This document shows, one piece after another, positions 1-5,056 of a DNA stretch of 5,948 bases; within the stretch, counting starts at the first letter, position 1; each line of letters starts with the position of its first letter. Position numbers and translations under genes: made by a program. The notes under the pieces were generated by a model. The model was not told the DNA's origin. It made no database searches and worked only from the letters and a program-made list of their open reading frames with translations. The DNA is taken from the NCBI GenBank assembly GCA_016788685.1, contig JAEUSS010000621.1, positions 1 through 5,948 on the forward strand, in the 5' to 3' direction. Source of the DNA: Prolixibacteraceae bacterium. Its GTDB lineage: Bacteria > Bacteroidota > Bacteroidia > Bacteroidales > Prolixibacteraceae.

Positions 1-397
1 AAGCATTGCCAATAGCATTCAGGCATTTACTCGTCAGGCTTTTATACCCGATCTTTTCGGCGGTGCTCAATGCATCTTTAAGATATCTGAGCGCCATTTG
101 TTTATCAGTTTTTGAATAGCTTAAGCCAATCAGATACAAACTTTCAGATTTCCCCCTCTGGTAATTGATGCTGTCGGATAATTCACCGCCTTGAATCGCA
201 TAGCTTCTGGCTTTGTCGGCATCCTTCGGGTTAATTTCTAAGGCCATCTGGTTCAGCAATTGCACTTTTACGGAGTCGTTGTTTCCGTGAAGCATTAAAG
301 CTCGCTTCAGACTATCGGTTTTGGTGTTTTGGGCGTTTGTATGATTTGTATCTGCAATCAAGATGCAAATCAGGAGGAAAAGCAATTTATTTATCAC
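1..397 (-). CDS. Exported TPR-repeat protein, 5' part only (probable sensor kinase or regulator)
   Basis: This is the first 132 residues of a gene that continues past the left edge. Reading the minus strand from a GTG at 397-395 gives VINKLLFLLICILIA, a hydrophobic signal segment, followed by a likely cleavage after TNA with Q at +1 (residues 21-23), typical of Bacteroidetes exported proteins. Residues about 41-132 are helical TPR-like sequence: a NDSVKVQLLNQMA opening, then A-x-x-Y-A and Y-L-x-x-A-L-x-x-A-E-K-I-G-Y repeats ending in C-L-N-A-I-G-N. This style is common in Bacteroidetes periplasmic TPR sensors fused to histidine kinase, LuxR-type or PP2C-type output domains, but the output domain lies outside the window. 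No ATG sits near the signal peptide. The nearest upstream in-frame ATG (547-545) lies upstream of the likely promoter, and a downstream ATG (near 295) would remove the signal peptide. GTG is therefore preferred. The TPR class is fairly sure; the role is inferred. Confidence 0.75.
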   Translation of the reverse strand, partial: MINKLLFLLICILIADTNHTNAQNTKTDSLKRALMLHGNNDSVKVQLLNQMALEINPKDADKARSYAIQGGELSDSINYQRGKSESLYLIGLSYSKTDKQMALRYLKDALSTAEKIGYKSLTSKCLNAIGNA

Positions 398-404
398 AAT
401 ACAA

Positions 405-507
405 GTTTTGCAGGTAAAATTAGTCGTTGAATCAGGTTTTAGTACCGACCAAAAATATATAAAATCATTCCGATATGCTTGCCGCTTATCGAATTTTCCT
501 GCAAAAC
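405..507. repeat. Imperfect inverted repeat flanking the TPR-gene promoter
   Basis: GTTTTGCAGGTAAAAT at 405-420 is the reverse complement of ATTTTCCTGCAAAAC at 493-507 except for one unpaired base (15 of 16 positions). The arms are 72 bases apart, and the -7 element at 450-457 lies near the centre of the spacer. The left arm is just inside the predicted transcript leader and the right arm is upstream of the promoter. The pair is thus more likely a DNA-level feature, such as two operator half-sites, than an RNA hairpin. Function is inferred. Confidence 0.5.
450..457 (-). promoter_or_regulatory. Bacteroidetes -7 promoter element for the TPR gene
   Basis: The minus strand reads TATTTTTG, an exact match to the TAnnTTTG consensus of the Bacteroidetes primary sigma factor. 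It lies about 50 bases upstream of the GTG start. No convincing TTG-type -33 element is seen at the usual distance. Eight-base matches occur by chance in AT-rich DNA, so support comes mainly from position. Confidence 0.45.
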
Positions 508-510
508 TCA

Positions 511-540
511 ACCGATTAATCAGGATTTTGCATAATCGGT
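511..540. repeat. Perfect 8-bp inverted repeat ACCGATTA / TAATCGGT
   Basis: ACCGATTA (511-518) and TAATCGGT (533-540) are exact reverse complements around a 14-base spacer. The element lies in the divergent intergenic region, upstream of both predicted promoters. There is no following T-tract, so it is not an intrinsic terminator. A regulator-binding site is possible but unproven. Confidence 0.45.
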
Positions 541-629
541 ATTTCATTGTCTTGCGGGATGTTGGTAATTCCGTGAAAACAAATCTGCAGCAAAGGTCAT
601 CAGGCAACGGGCGGTCTTTCTTTTTGTGT

Positions 630-637
630 TACATTTG
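630..637 (+). promoter_or_regulatory. Bacteroidetes -7 promoter element for prmA
   Basis: TACATTTG matches TAnnTTTG exactly. Transcription would start near 644 and give a leader of about 57 bases before the ATG at 701. Because this element overlaps the upstream in-frame ATG at 626, it argues for the 701 start. No clear -33 TTG is seen. Confidence 0.45.
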
Positions 638-700
638 AACGCCCGGAAACCGAACTCCGGAAAGCAACTTGAATTTTTAAACCTGAAATCCGGAACTCCG

Positions 701-1534
701 ATGATTTATACTCAAATAAGCTTTAAGCTAGACCCCGATACGGCCGAAAACCGTGAAATACTGGTTGCCATGCTGGCCGAACTTCCCTTTGAAAGTTTTG
801 ATGAAACCGACGGCCAAATAATGGGTTACATTCCGGGCGATTCGGCTAATCTGAATGAAATTAGCGGGATTACCGCGCATTTGCCGTTTCGTATTTCGCT
901 TTCGGACGAGGTTATTCCGGATCAGAACTGGAACGAAGTGTGGGAGAAAAACTATTTCAAACCGTTGCTGATTGGCGGTCGCTGCCTGGTGCGGGCTCCC
1001 TTTCATGCCGAATATGAACCGGCCGAATTTGAACTGGTGATTGAGCCCAAAATGGCCTTCGGTACCGGAAACCACGAAACAACAATGCTGGTTGCCGAAC
1101 AGATACTGGACATGGATTTAACCGGAAAAACCGTATTGGATATGGGTTGCGGCACCGGAATACTGGGCATGCTGGCTTCGATGAAAGGAGCTCAAAGTGT
1201 AACAGCCATCGATATCGACAGTTGGTCGTTCGAAAGTACAGTCGAAAATGCGCGCCTGAACAACATTTTCAACCTGGAAGCCAAACTGGGTGACGCAAGC
1301 CTTTTGGGCGACCAGGCTTATGAGATCATTTTTGCAAACATTCACAAAAATGTAATCATCAACGATCTGCCGTTGTATGAAAATGTTCTGAAATCAGGAG
1401 GAAAACTCTATCTGAGTGGGTTTTACGTACATGACATGGCCGATGTAAAAGCAAAAGCCGAGTCGCTTGGTCTATTGGAAACTGGATACAAAGAGAAAAA
1501 CAACTGGGTGGTTTACTCCTTTGAAAAACCTTGA
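701..1534 (+). CDS. prmA: Ribosomal protein L11 methyltransferase PrmA
   Basis: PrmA transfers methyl groups from S-adenosylmethionine to ribosomal protein L11 in the cytoplasm. The 277-residue product has an N-terminal substrate-recognition part (about 1-70), then Q-N-W-N-E-V-W-E-K-N-Y-F (75-86), and the PrmA hallmark AFGTGNHETT at 119-128 (the Escherichia coli counterpart reads FGTGTHPTT). The SAM-binding motif LDMGCGTGIL is at 146-155, the acidic strand end AIDID at 169-173, and the ANIHKN motif at 212-217. An in-frame ATG at 626 would add 25 residues of non-family character and overlaps the probable promoter. The ATG at 701 gives MIYTQISFKL, a normal family N-terminus, and is preferred. 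The start has no Shine-Dalgarno, usual for this phylum. The stop is followed after 78 bases by the PLD-like gene, with no promoter seen between them. All key motifs are intact. Confidence 0.95.
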   Translation: MIYTQISFKLDPDTAENREILVAMLAELPFESFDETDGQIMGYIPGDSANLNEISGITAHLPFRISLSDEVIPDQNWNEVWEKNYFKPLLIGGRCLVRAPFHAEYEPAEFELVIEPKMAFGTGNHETTMLVAEQILDMDLTGKTVLDMGCGTGILGMLASMKGAQSVTAIDIDSWSFESTVENARLNNIFNLEAKLGDASLLGDQAYEIIFANIHKNVIINDLPLYENVLKSGGKLYLSGFYVHDMADVKAKAESLGLLETGYKEKNNWVVYSFEKP

Positions 1535-1536
1535 AA

Positions 1537-1549
1537 GACAGAATCTGTC
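1537..1549. repeat. Short palindrome GACAGA-A-TCTGTC
   Basis: A perfect 6+6 palindrome with one central base starts three bases after the prmA stop. An RNA hairpin would have only a 3-base loop and no U-tract follows, so it does not look like a terminator. It may be an operator-like site, an RNA-processing or pausing site, or chance. Confidence 0.3.
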
Positions 1550-1570
1550 AATAAACACCGACTTGGAAAA

Positions 1571-1612
1571 ATGACGGCAGAGCTTGTCAATGCCGGAAAT
1601 CGGAACTCATGA
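1571..1612 (+). other. Tiny ORF in frame with, and abutting, the PLD-like gene
   Basis: ATG at 1571 opens 13 codons (MTAELVNAGNRNS) that end in TGA at 1610-1612, directly before the ATG at 1613 and in the same frame. The arrangement TGAATG could allow terminating ribosomes to restart on the PLD-like gene, or could mark a former N-terminal extension cut by a stop codon. A second micro-ORF, ATG-AAT-GGA-TAA (1609-1620), overlaps the start in another frame. Nothing shows that either is translated. Confidence 0.25.
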
Positions 1613-2278
1613 ATGGATAAAATAGTTAACTACCTGACCGATAATTTTGGGCGACCGTTTGTAAACGGAACCGATCCGGACATCACGAAACGGATCAACA
1701 GCCTGGACCGTGATCAGCGGAGCGAATTGCGTTACCGGCTGTTCAACGAAGCCCGCAAACTCGAAATCGCGAACGACGGACAACAAGCCCTTTTCTGGCT
1801 TCAGAATTGTTTTGAGCTGATTGATGAATATATGTTCCGGATGCACCGGGTTTTATTCAGTCCGGGCATGGATATTCTGGAGTCTATTTCTGATTTGCTG
1901 AAACAAACCCGCAGCACACTTGATATCTGCATTTTTACGATTACCGACCAGCGACTGGCCGAAAGCATAATCGACTGTCATCGGCGCGGAATCCATGTCA
2001 GGGTGATTACTGACGACAATAAAATGTACGACCAGGGCTCGGTTATCAGGGACCTGAAGCAAGCCGGAATCCCGGTTAAGATTGATCAGTCGCGCTACCA
2101 CATGCACCACAAGTTCGGGATTATCGATTCGCGTATTGTTTTCACCGGAAGTTTTAACTGGACTTATACGGCATCGAACCACAACCAGGAAAATTTGCTG
2201 ATCACTACCAATTTTGACATCACCAGGCAATACTCCGGTGAATTTGAATCGCTGTGGAAGCAGATGTTTAAATTATAA
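1613..2278 (+). CDS. Small single-HKD phospholipase D-like protein
   Basis: The 221-residue protein has an N-terminal helical segment of about 75 residues that I do not recognise, then one phospholipase D-type domain (about 80-220). The catalytic motif is H165-x-K167-x4-D172 (HHKFGIID), followed by the family sequence GSFNWT at 179-184 and by N189 and E193 in NHNQENLL. The strand LDICIFTITD (103-112) and the segment G-I-x-V-R-V-I-T-D-D (126-135) are also typical. Single-HKD proteins such as bacterial Nuc nucleases and MitoPLD/Zucchini form the active site as a homodimer, so dimerisation is expected. No signal peptide or membrane segment is visible, so it should be cytoplasmic. The substrate could be nucleic acid or a phospholipid; the sequence does not decide. 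It lies 78 bases after prmA, probably on the same transcript, and is followed by a strong terminator. The ATG at 1613 follows an in-frame TGA, so no longer start is possible without read-through. Confidence 0.85.
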   Translation: MDKIVNYLTDNFGRPFVNGTDPDITKRINSLDRDQRSELRYRLFNEARKLEIANDGQQALFWLQNCFELIDEYMFRMHRVLFSPGMDILESISDLLKQTRSTLDICIFTITDQRLAESIIDCHRRGIHVRVITDDNKMYDQGSVIRDLKQAGIPVKIDQSRYHMHHKFGIIDSRIVFTGSFNWTYTASNHNQENLLITTNFDITRQYSGEFESLWKQMFKL

Positions 2279-2316
2279 GCAGCTCTCCGGAAATTGAGAA
2301 GCAAAATATGAAGCAT

Positions 2317-2345
2317 AAAAAAACCGCCATGCAGCGGTTTTTTTT
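2317..2345. terminator. Bidirectional intrinsic terminator between PLD-like and OmpA-like genes
   Basis: ACCGC (2323-2327) pairs with GCGGT (2334-2338) around the 6-base loop CATGCA. An A-run (2317-2323) lies on one side and a T-run (2338-2345) on the other. The A and T runs can extend the stem and provide U-tracts in both directions. It lies 38 bases after the PLD-like stop and 27 bases beyond the stop of the convergent OmpA-like gene, so it can end both transcripts. Confidence 0.9.
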
Positions 2346-2372
2346 ATTTCTGTAATCAAACGTCCGGAAATA

Positions 2373-3068
2373 TTACTTCACTTGCAATTCTCCGTTTTCG
2401 GCAGCTTTAACCAGGTCGGCATTGGCAATAACCACCACTTCAACACGGCGGTTTAATGCGCGGTTTGCAGCTGAATTGTTTTCAACCAAAGGTTGTGTTT
2501 CACCAAAACCGGTAACCGTAAATCTGGAGGAAGACACATTTTGGCTGGCGAGGAATTGAGATACACTGGCCGCACGTTTTTCGGATAAATTCTGATTAAG
2601 TTCGTCAGAACCGGTATCATCCGTATGGCCGATAATATGAATGTTCGTGTCCGGATATTTATTCAGTACCTCCGAGAATTTTTTAAGCTCTTCTTTGGAT
2701 TTGGCGCTCAATGTACTCGAATTAACTGCGAATAAAAGTCCTGAATCAAAGGTTACTTTGATGCCTTCGCCAACACGTTCAACCTTGGCAGCTTCCATTT
2801 CGGCTTCCAGTTCTTTTGCCTGCTTGTCCATATATTTACCAATAGCGGCACCACTGGCACCACCAACAGCAGCTCCAATTACCGCCCCGGCAGCAGTGTT
2901 TCCGGCCATTTTACCAATACCTGCACCCAGCAACGCCCCGGCGCCAACTCCAATGGCAGCACCTTTCCCGGTTTTTGTCCAGGTTTTACATCCTACGAGT
3001 AAACTGACGACAAGCACCAGCGATAAAACTCTGATCATTCTTACTTTTAACATTGAATTAGTTTTCAT
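2373..3068 (-). CDS. OmpA-family lipoprotein with glycine zipper (YiaD-like)
   Basis: This 231-residue envelope protein probably ties the outer membrane to peptidoglycan. A lipoprotein signal peptide ends in the lipobox LVGC, with the lipidated cysteine at 27. Residues about 34-77 form a glycine zipper (repeats such as GAAIGVGAGALLGAGIG and AVIGAAVGGASGAAIG) that may insert in or pack against membrane. A short charged helix follows (about 81-97). The OmpA C-terminal domain spans about 103-215 and includes GHTDDTGS (147-154), LSEKRAASV (161-169), GFGETQP (187-193) and NRALNRRVEV (202-211). By comparison with OmpA, D150 and R165 are the expected diaminopimelate-binding residues, and both are present. 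Upstream in-frame methionines at 1, 6 and 11 are all possible starts; the longest is listed, though M6 or M11 would give a more usual signal-peptide length. The gene stands alone, converging on the PLD-like gene, with its own predicted promoter. Confidence 0.93.
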   Translation of the reverse strand: MKTNSMLKVRMIRVLSLVLVVSLLVGCKTWTKTGKGAAIGVGAGALLGAGIGKMAGNTAAGAVIGAAVGGASGAAIGKYMDKQAKELEAEMEAAKVERVGEGIKVTFDSGLLFAVNSSTLSAKSKEELKKFSEVLNKYPDTNIHIIGHTDDTGSDELNQNLSEKRAASVSQFLASQNVSSSRFTVTGFGETQPLVENNSAANRALNRRVEVVVIANADLVKAAENGELQVK

Positions 3069-3120
3069 TTTGATTGATATTTAATTTAACAATAGAACAT
3101 TAAATTAGAAAAATGGTTTA

Positions 3121-3128
3121 CAAAAATA
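3121..3128 (-). promoter_or_regulatory. Bacteroidetes -7 promoter element for the OmpA-like gene
   Basis: The minus strand reads TATTTTTG, an exact TAnnTTTG match, about 52 bases before the ATG at 3068. A TTG on the same strand (3154-3152) is a possible -33 element, but its 23-base spacing is somewhat longer than usual. It falls inside the palindrome TATTGCAATA. Confidence 0.5.
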
Positions 3129-3389
3129 GAATTTAGTCCCTGAAAATATTGCAATAAAATTGGGAAGCCTCTGTTTGGCGTTATTCCATGCGCCTTTTAT
3201 ATTCATTATATTCCCTACCCGATCGTTCTCACGTTTTTCTGATTTGACAGCAATTGTTCTATTTTGTTTAAGCTTTCTGAGATTATTATCTGTACGAATT
3301 TAAAATAACTTCCGAACTAATCAGAGCGATCCGGCTTTATTAGGCTTCAAATTTATTTATCATTTCATACCAACACAGGAACGGGTATT

Positions 3390-3419
3390 TTTGACATGAA
3401 AAATCAAAGCGTATATTTG
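3390..3419 (+). promoter_or_regulatory. Bacteroidetes promoter for the YhcH-family gene
   Basis: TTTG at 3390-3393 is followed after 18 bases by TATATTTG at 3412-3419, matching both parts of the Bacteroidetes consensus, with spacing one base shorter than the usual 19-21. Transcription would begin near 3426, about 45 bases before the ATG. This is one of the two complete two-part promoter matches in the window. Confidence 0.6.
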
Positions 3420-3470
3420 TCTGCTCAACGGCAATCGATTGCTGAAATCTTAACACTTTAAAATCATATC

Positions 3471-3920
3471 ATGATCCTTGATAAACTTGAGAATGCTGAT
3501 CAGTACGCAGGAATCAGTGAAAACCTGAAAAAAGGTTTTGAATTTTTAAAAAACACAAACTTGTCAGTCCTTGAAACCGGGCGCCATGAAATTGACGGCG
3601 ATAACGCCTTCGCCCTCGTAAGTGAATATGAAAGCAAGGTGCAGGAGGACTGTCGGCCGGAAGCACATCAGAAGTATGCCGACATTCAGTATATCATTTC
3701 AGGAAAAGAAGCCATTGGTTTTGCCACACTGAACGGACAAACGGTAACTTCAGAATACAATCCGGACAAAGACATTGTTTTCTTTTCAGGAGAAACATCG
3801 CCGCTGATTCTTGACGCAGGCATGTTCGCGGTTTTTTATCCTCAGGATGTTCACCGTCCGTGCATGCAGATTGACGGTCCGGTGAAAGTAAAAAAAGTAG
3901 TGGTAAAAGTTCGTGTATAG
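3471..3920 (+). CDS. YhcH/YjgK/YiaL family protein
   Basis: The 149-residue cupin-like protein spans the whole family length: MILDKLENADQY at the start, G-R-H-E-I-D-G-D (37-44), the segment EAHQKYADIQYIISGKEAIG (64-83), FYPQDVHRPC (122-131) and a closing KVKKVVVKV (139-147). E64, H66, D71 and H128 are the conserved polar residues likely to hold a metal ion. Family members include EbgC, the small subunit of the evolved beta-galactosidase, and YhcH of the sialic acid operon, which is linked to anomer conversion of N-acetylneuraminate. A role in handling sugar anomers or aldoses is thus plausible. No glycosidase, sugar kinase or transporter gene adjoins it, so the substrate cannot be read from context. 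It has its own predicted promoter and no signal peptide, so it should be cytoplasmic. Confidence 0.9.
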   Translation: MILDKLENADQYAGISENLKKGFEFLKNTNLSVLETGRHEIDGDNAFALVSEYESKVQEDCRPEAHQKYADIQYIISGKEAIGFATLNGQTVTSEYNPDKDIVFFSGETSPLILDAGMFAVFYPQDVHRPCMQIDGPVKVKKVVVKVRV

Positions 3921-3931
3921 GCTTTTGTTCC

Positions 3932-3981
3932 CGGTCATTTTATGAATGGCTGTTTACGGCTGAACGTCCGTCAAATGACCG
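3932..3981. repeat. Inverted repeat CGGTCATTT / AAATGACCG after the YhcH-family gene
   Basis: CGGTCATTT (3932-3940) and AAATGACCG (3973-3981) are perfect reverse complements around a 32-base loop. The loop holds a smaller stem, ACGG (3956-3959) with CCGT (3968-3971). It begins 12 bases after the stop codon. No U-tract follows directly, so it is not a standard intrinsic terminator, but it could stabilise the mRNA 3' end or serve as a factor-dependent end. A protein-binding site for the downstream gene is the alternative. Confidence 0.5.
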
Positions 3982-3994
3982 CAATAAAATGCCT

Positions 3995-4027
3995 TTTGAT
4001 TGATTCGGGATAAACTTAATATCATTG
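3995..4027 (+). promoter_or_regulatory. Candidate promoter for the esterase-EEP pair
   Basis: TTTG at 3995-3998 is followed after 21 bases by TATCATTG at 4020-4027, which differs from TAnnTTTG at one position. Transcription would start near 4034, leaving a leader of about 54 bases, similar to the other genes here. Confidence 0.4.
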
Positions 4028-4087
4028 ACTTATTCCGGATTCATTTAAAGCGGTTTGTTCCAAAAGCTAAACAACTAAAATTCAAGC

Positions 4088-5056
4088 ATGAAATATTCTG
4101 TATTTATCCTGACAGTTTTTCTGTCTCTTCTTTTTCATTCGCAAAGCAGTAATGCGCAGGAACGCTATAAAGATGAGGTGACTGACTCGGTGCAAGTGGA
4201 GACTTTTACCTACGCTTTTAAAGACGGGAAATCGCTTGAGTTGGATGTTTATTCCCCGGCATTCGACAATCAAACCCAAAGGCCTTTGATTTTTTATGTA
4301 CATGGCGGCGGATTTTCCGGTGGAACCCGAAATACAGAAGGGATACAGGTATTTTGCAAGAAGCTGGCTATGCACGGATACGTAGTTTCATCAATTTCGT
4401 ACCGTTTGACCCGACAGGGAACAGCAACCGCTTTCGGATGTGATTGCCCGGCAGTTGACAAGCTGAATACGTTTAATGAAGCCGTTGAAGACCTTCAGGA
4501 TGCCACGTTTTTCATGATCAAAAACCGTGAGAAGATGGGGATTGACCCGCAGAAAATCATTCTTTCGGGTAGCAGTGCAGGCGCAGAAACGGTGCTGAAT
4601 GCTGCCTATCAGCCTCCGTATTGTTACGGACTTGACAGCGGACCGGTTTCTTATGCCGGAGTCATTTCGATGGCAGGGGCTATTCCCGATACTTCCCGGA
4701 TTTTTAAAGAGTCGGCAGTTCCCTCATTGCTTTTTCACGGAACCTGCGACAATTTAGTGCCTTACGCTTCCGCCTCGCACCATTATTGCAAAGAATCTCA
4801 ACCCGGATACCTTATTTTGCACGGCTCATATACCATTGCCGAAAAGCTCAGAAAATTGGGAACTCCGTATTGGCTCTATACATACTGTGATGCTGCCCAT
4901 GAGATTGCAGGAACGCCGATGACAGTCAATCTGGACGAAATCATTGATTTTTGTTATTCATATGTAGTGAAAAAGGGTGACGAGCAAAGAAGCACCGTCA
5001 GAAAAAACGAAAACAAATCATGCCAATATCAAACATTTAACTTTTGTACCCAATGA
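4088..5056 (+). CDS. Secreted alpha/beta hydrolase (carboxylesterase/HSL-like)
   Basis: This is a 322-residue exported serine hydrolase, probably periplasmic or extracellular. A signal peptide (1-23) ends in SSNA with Q24 at +1. The oxyanion-hole motif HGGG is at 72-75, as in hormone-sensitive-lipase and carboxylesterase relatives. The nucleophile elbow G-S-S-A-G is at 161-165 with S163 as nucleophile. D221 (HGTCDNLVP) and H271 (AAHEIAG) complete the expected triad. The mature part carries ten cysteines, including C118-x-C120, suggesting disulfides. The likely reaction is hydrolysis of a carboxylic ester, such as an acetyl or aryl ester on a polysaccharide or small molecule; the natural substrate is not visible. 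The stop overlaps the next ATG by four bases (ATGA), implying coupled translation. Residues 298-322 are a hydrophilic Lys/Asn/Gln/Cys tail without fold character. A one-base insertion in the A5G3 run at 4970-4977 would place a TGA at 4978-4980 and remove it. Confidence 0.88.
   Translation: MKYSVFILTVFLSLLFHSQSSNAQERYKDEVTDSVQVETFTYAFKDGKSLELDVYSPAFDNQTQRPLIFYVHGGGFSGGTRNTEGIQVFCKKLAMHGYVVSSISYRLTRQGTATAFGCDCPAVDKLNTFNEAVEDLQDATFFMIKNREKMGIDPQKIILSGSSAGAETVLNAAYQPPYCYGLDSGPVSYAGVISMAGAIPDTSRIFKESAVPSLLFHGTCDNLVPYASASHHYCKESQPGYLILHGSYTIAEKLRKLGTPYWLYTYCDAAHEIAGTPMTVNLDEIIDFCYSYVVKKGDEQRSTVRKNENKSCQYQTFNFCTQ

Larger units (their letters stand above)
398..700. other. Divergent intergenic region between the TPR gene and prmA
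   Basis: This gene-free stretch of about 300 bases separates two diverging genes. It contains a -7-like element facing each way (450-457 minus, 630-637 plus) and two inverted repeats (405-420 with 493-507, and 511-518 with 533-540). Open frames crossing it on both strands have no recognisable protein character and overlap these signals, so I read them as chance. No terminator or RNA gene is seen. Confidence 0.6.
3069..3470. other. AT-rich divergent intergenic region
   Basis: About 400 bases separate the OmpA-like and YhcH-family genes. I see a promoter-like element at each end (3121-3128 minus, 3390-3419 plus) and the palindrome TATTGCAATA (3147-3156), which overlaps the possible -33 region of the OmpA-like gene. 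Between about 3160 and 3385 I find no ORF, terminator or structured RNA that I can support. Confidence 0.6.

Noticed and set aside
363..638. Plus-strand open frame of 91 codons in the divergent region
   Set aside because: It lies antisense to the TPR signal peptide, spans both promoter-like elements and both inverted repeats, and its translation has no domain character.
626..700. Longer prmA start at the ATG at 626
   Set aside because: The extra 25 residues do not resemble PrmA, and the ATG overlaps the -7 element at 630-637. The start at 701 gives the normal family N-terminus.
1593..2371. CCGGAAAT recurring at 1593, 2287 and 2364 near gene borders
   Set aside because: The octamer is short, and its core CCGGAAA also occurs inside prmA, so three copies at gene edges are not convincing as a repeat family.
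2641..3084. Plus-strand open frame of 147 codons opposite the OmpA-like gene
   Set aside because: It is the complement of the glycine zipper and OmpA domain; its Ala/Pro/Ser-rich translation is the expected shadow of Gly/Ala codons.
3147..3156. Palindrome TATTGCAATA near the OmpA-like promoter
   Set aside because: A single AT-rich 10-base palindrome is expected by chance in such DNA. It is mentioned only because it covers the possible -33 element, and is not claimed as an operator.
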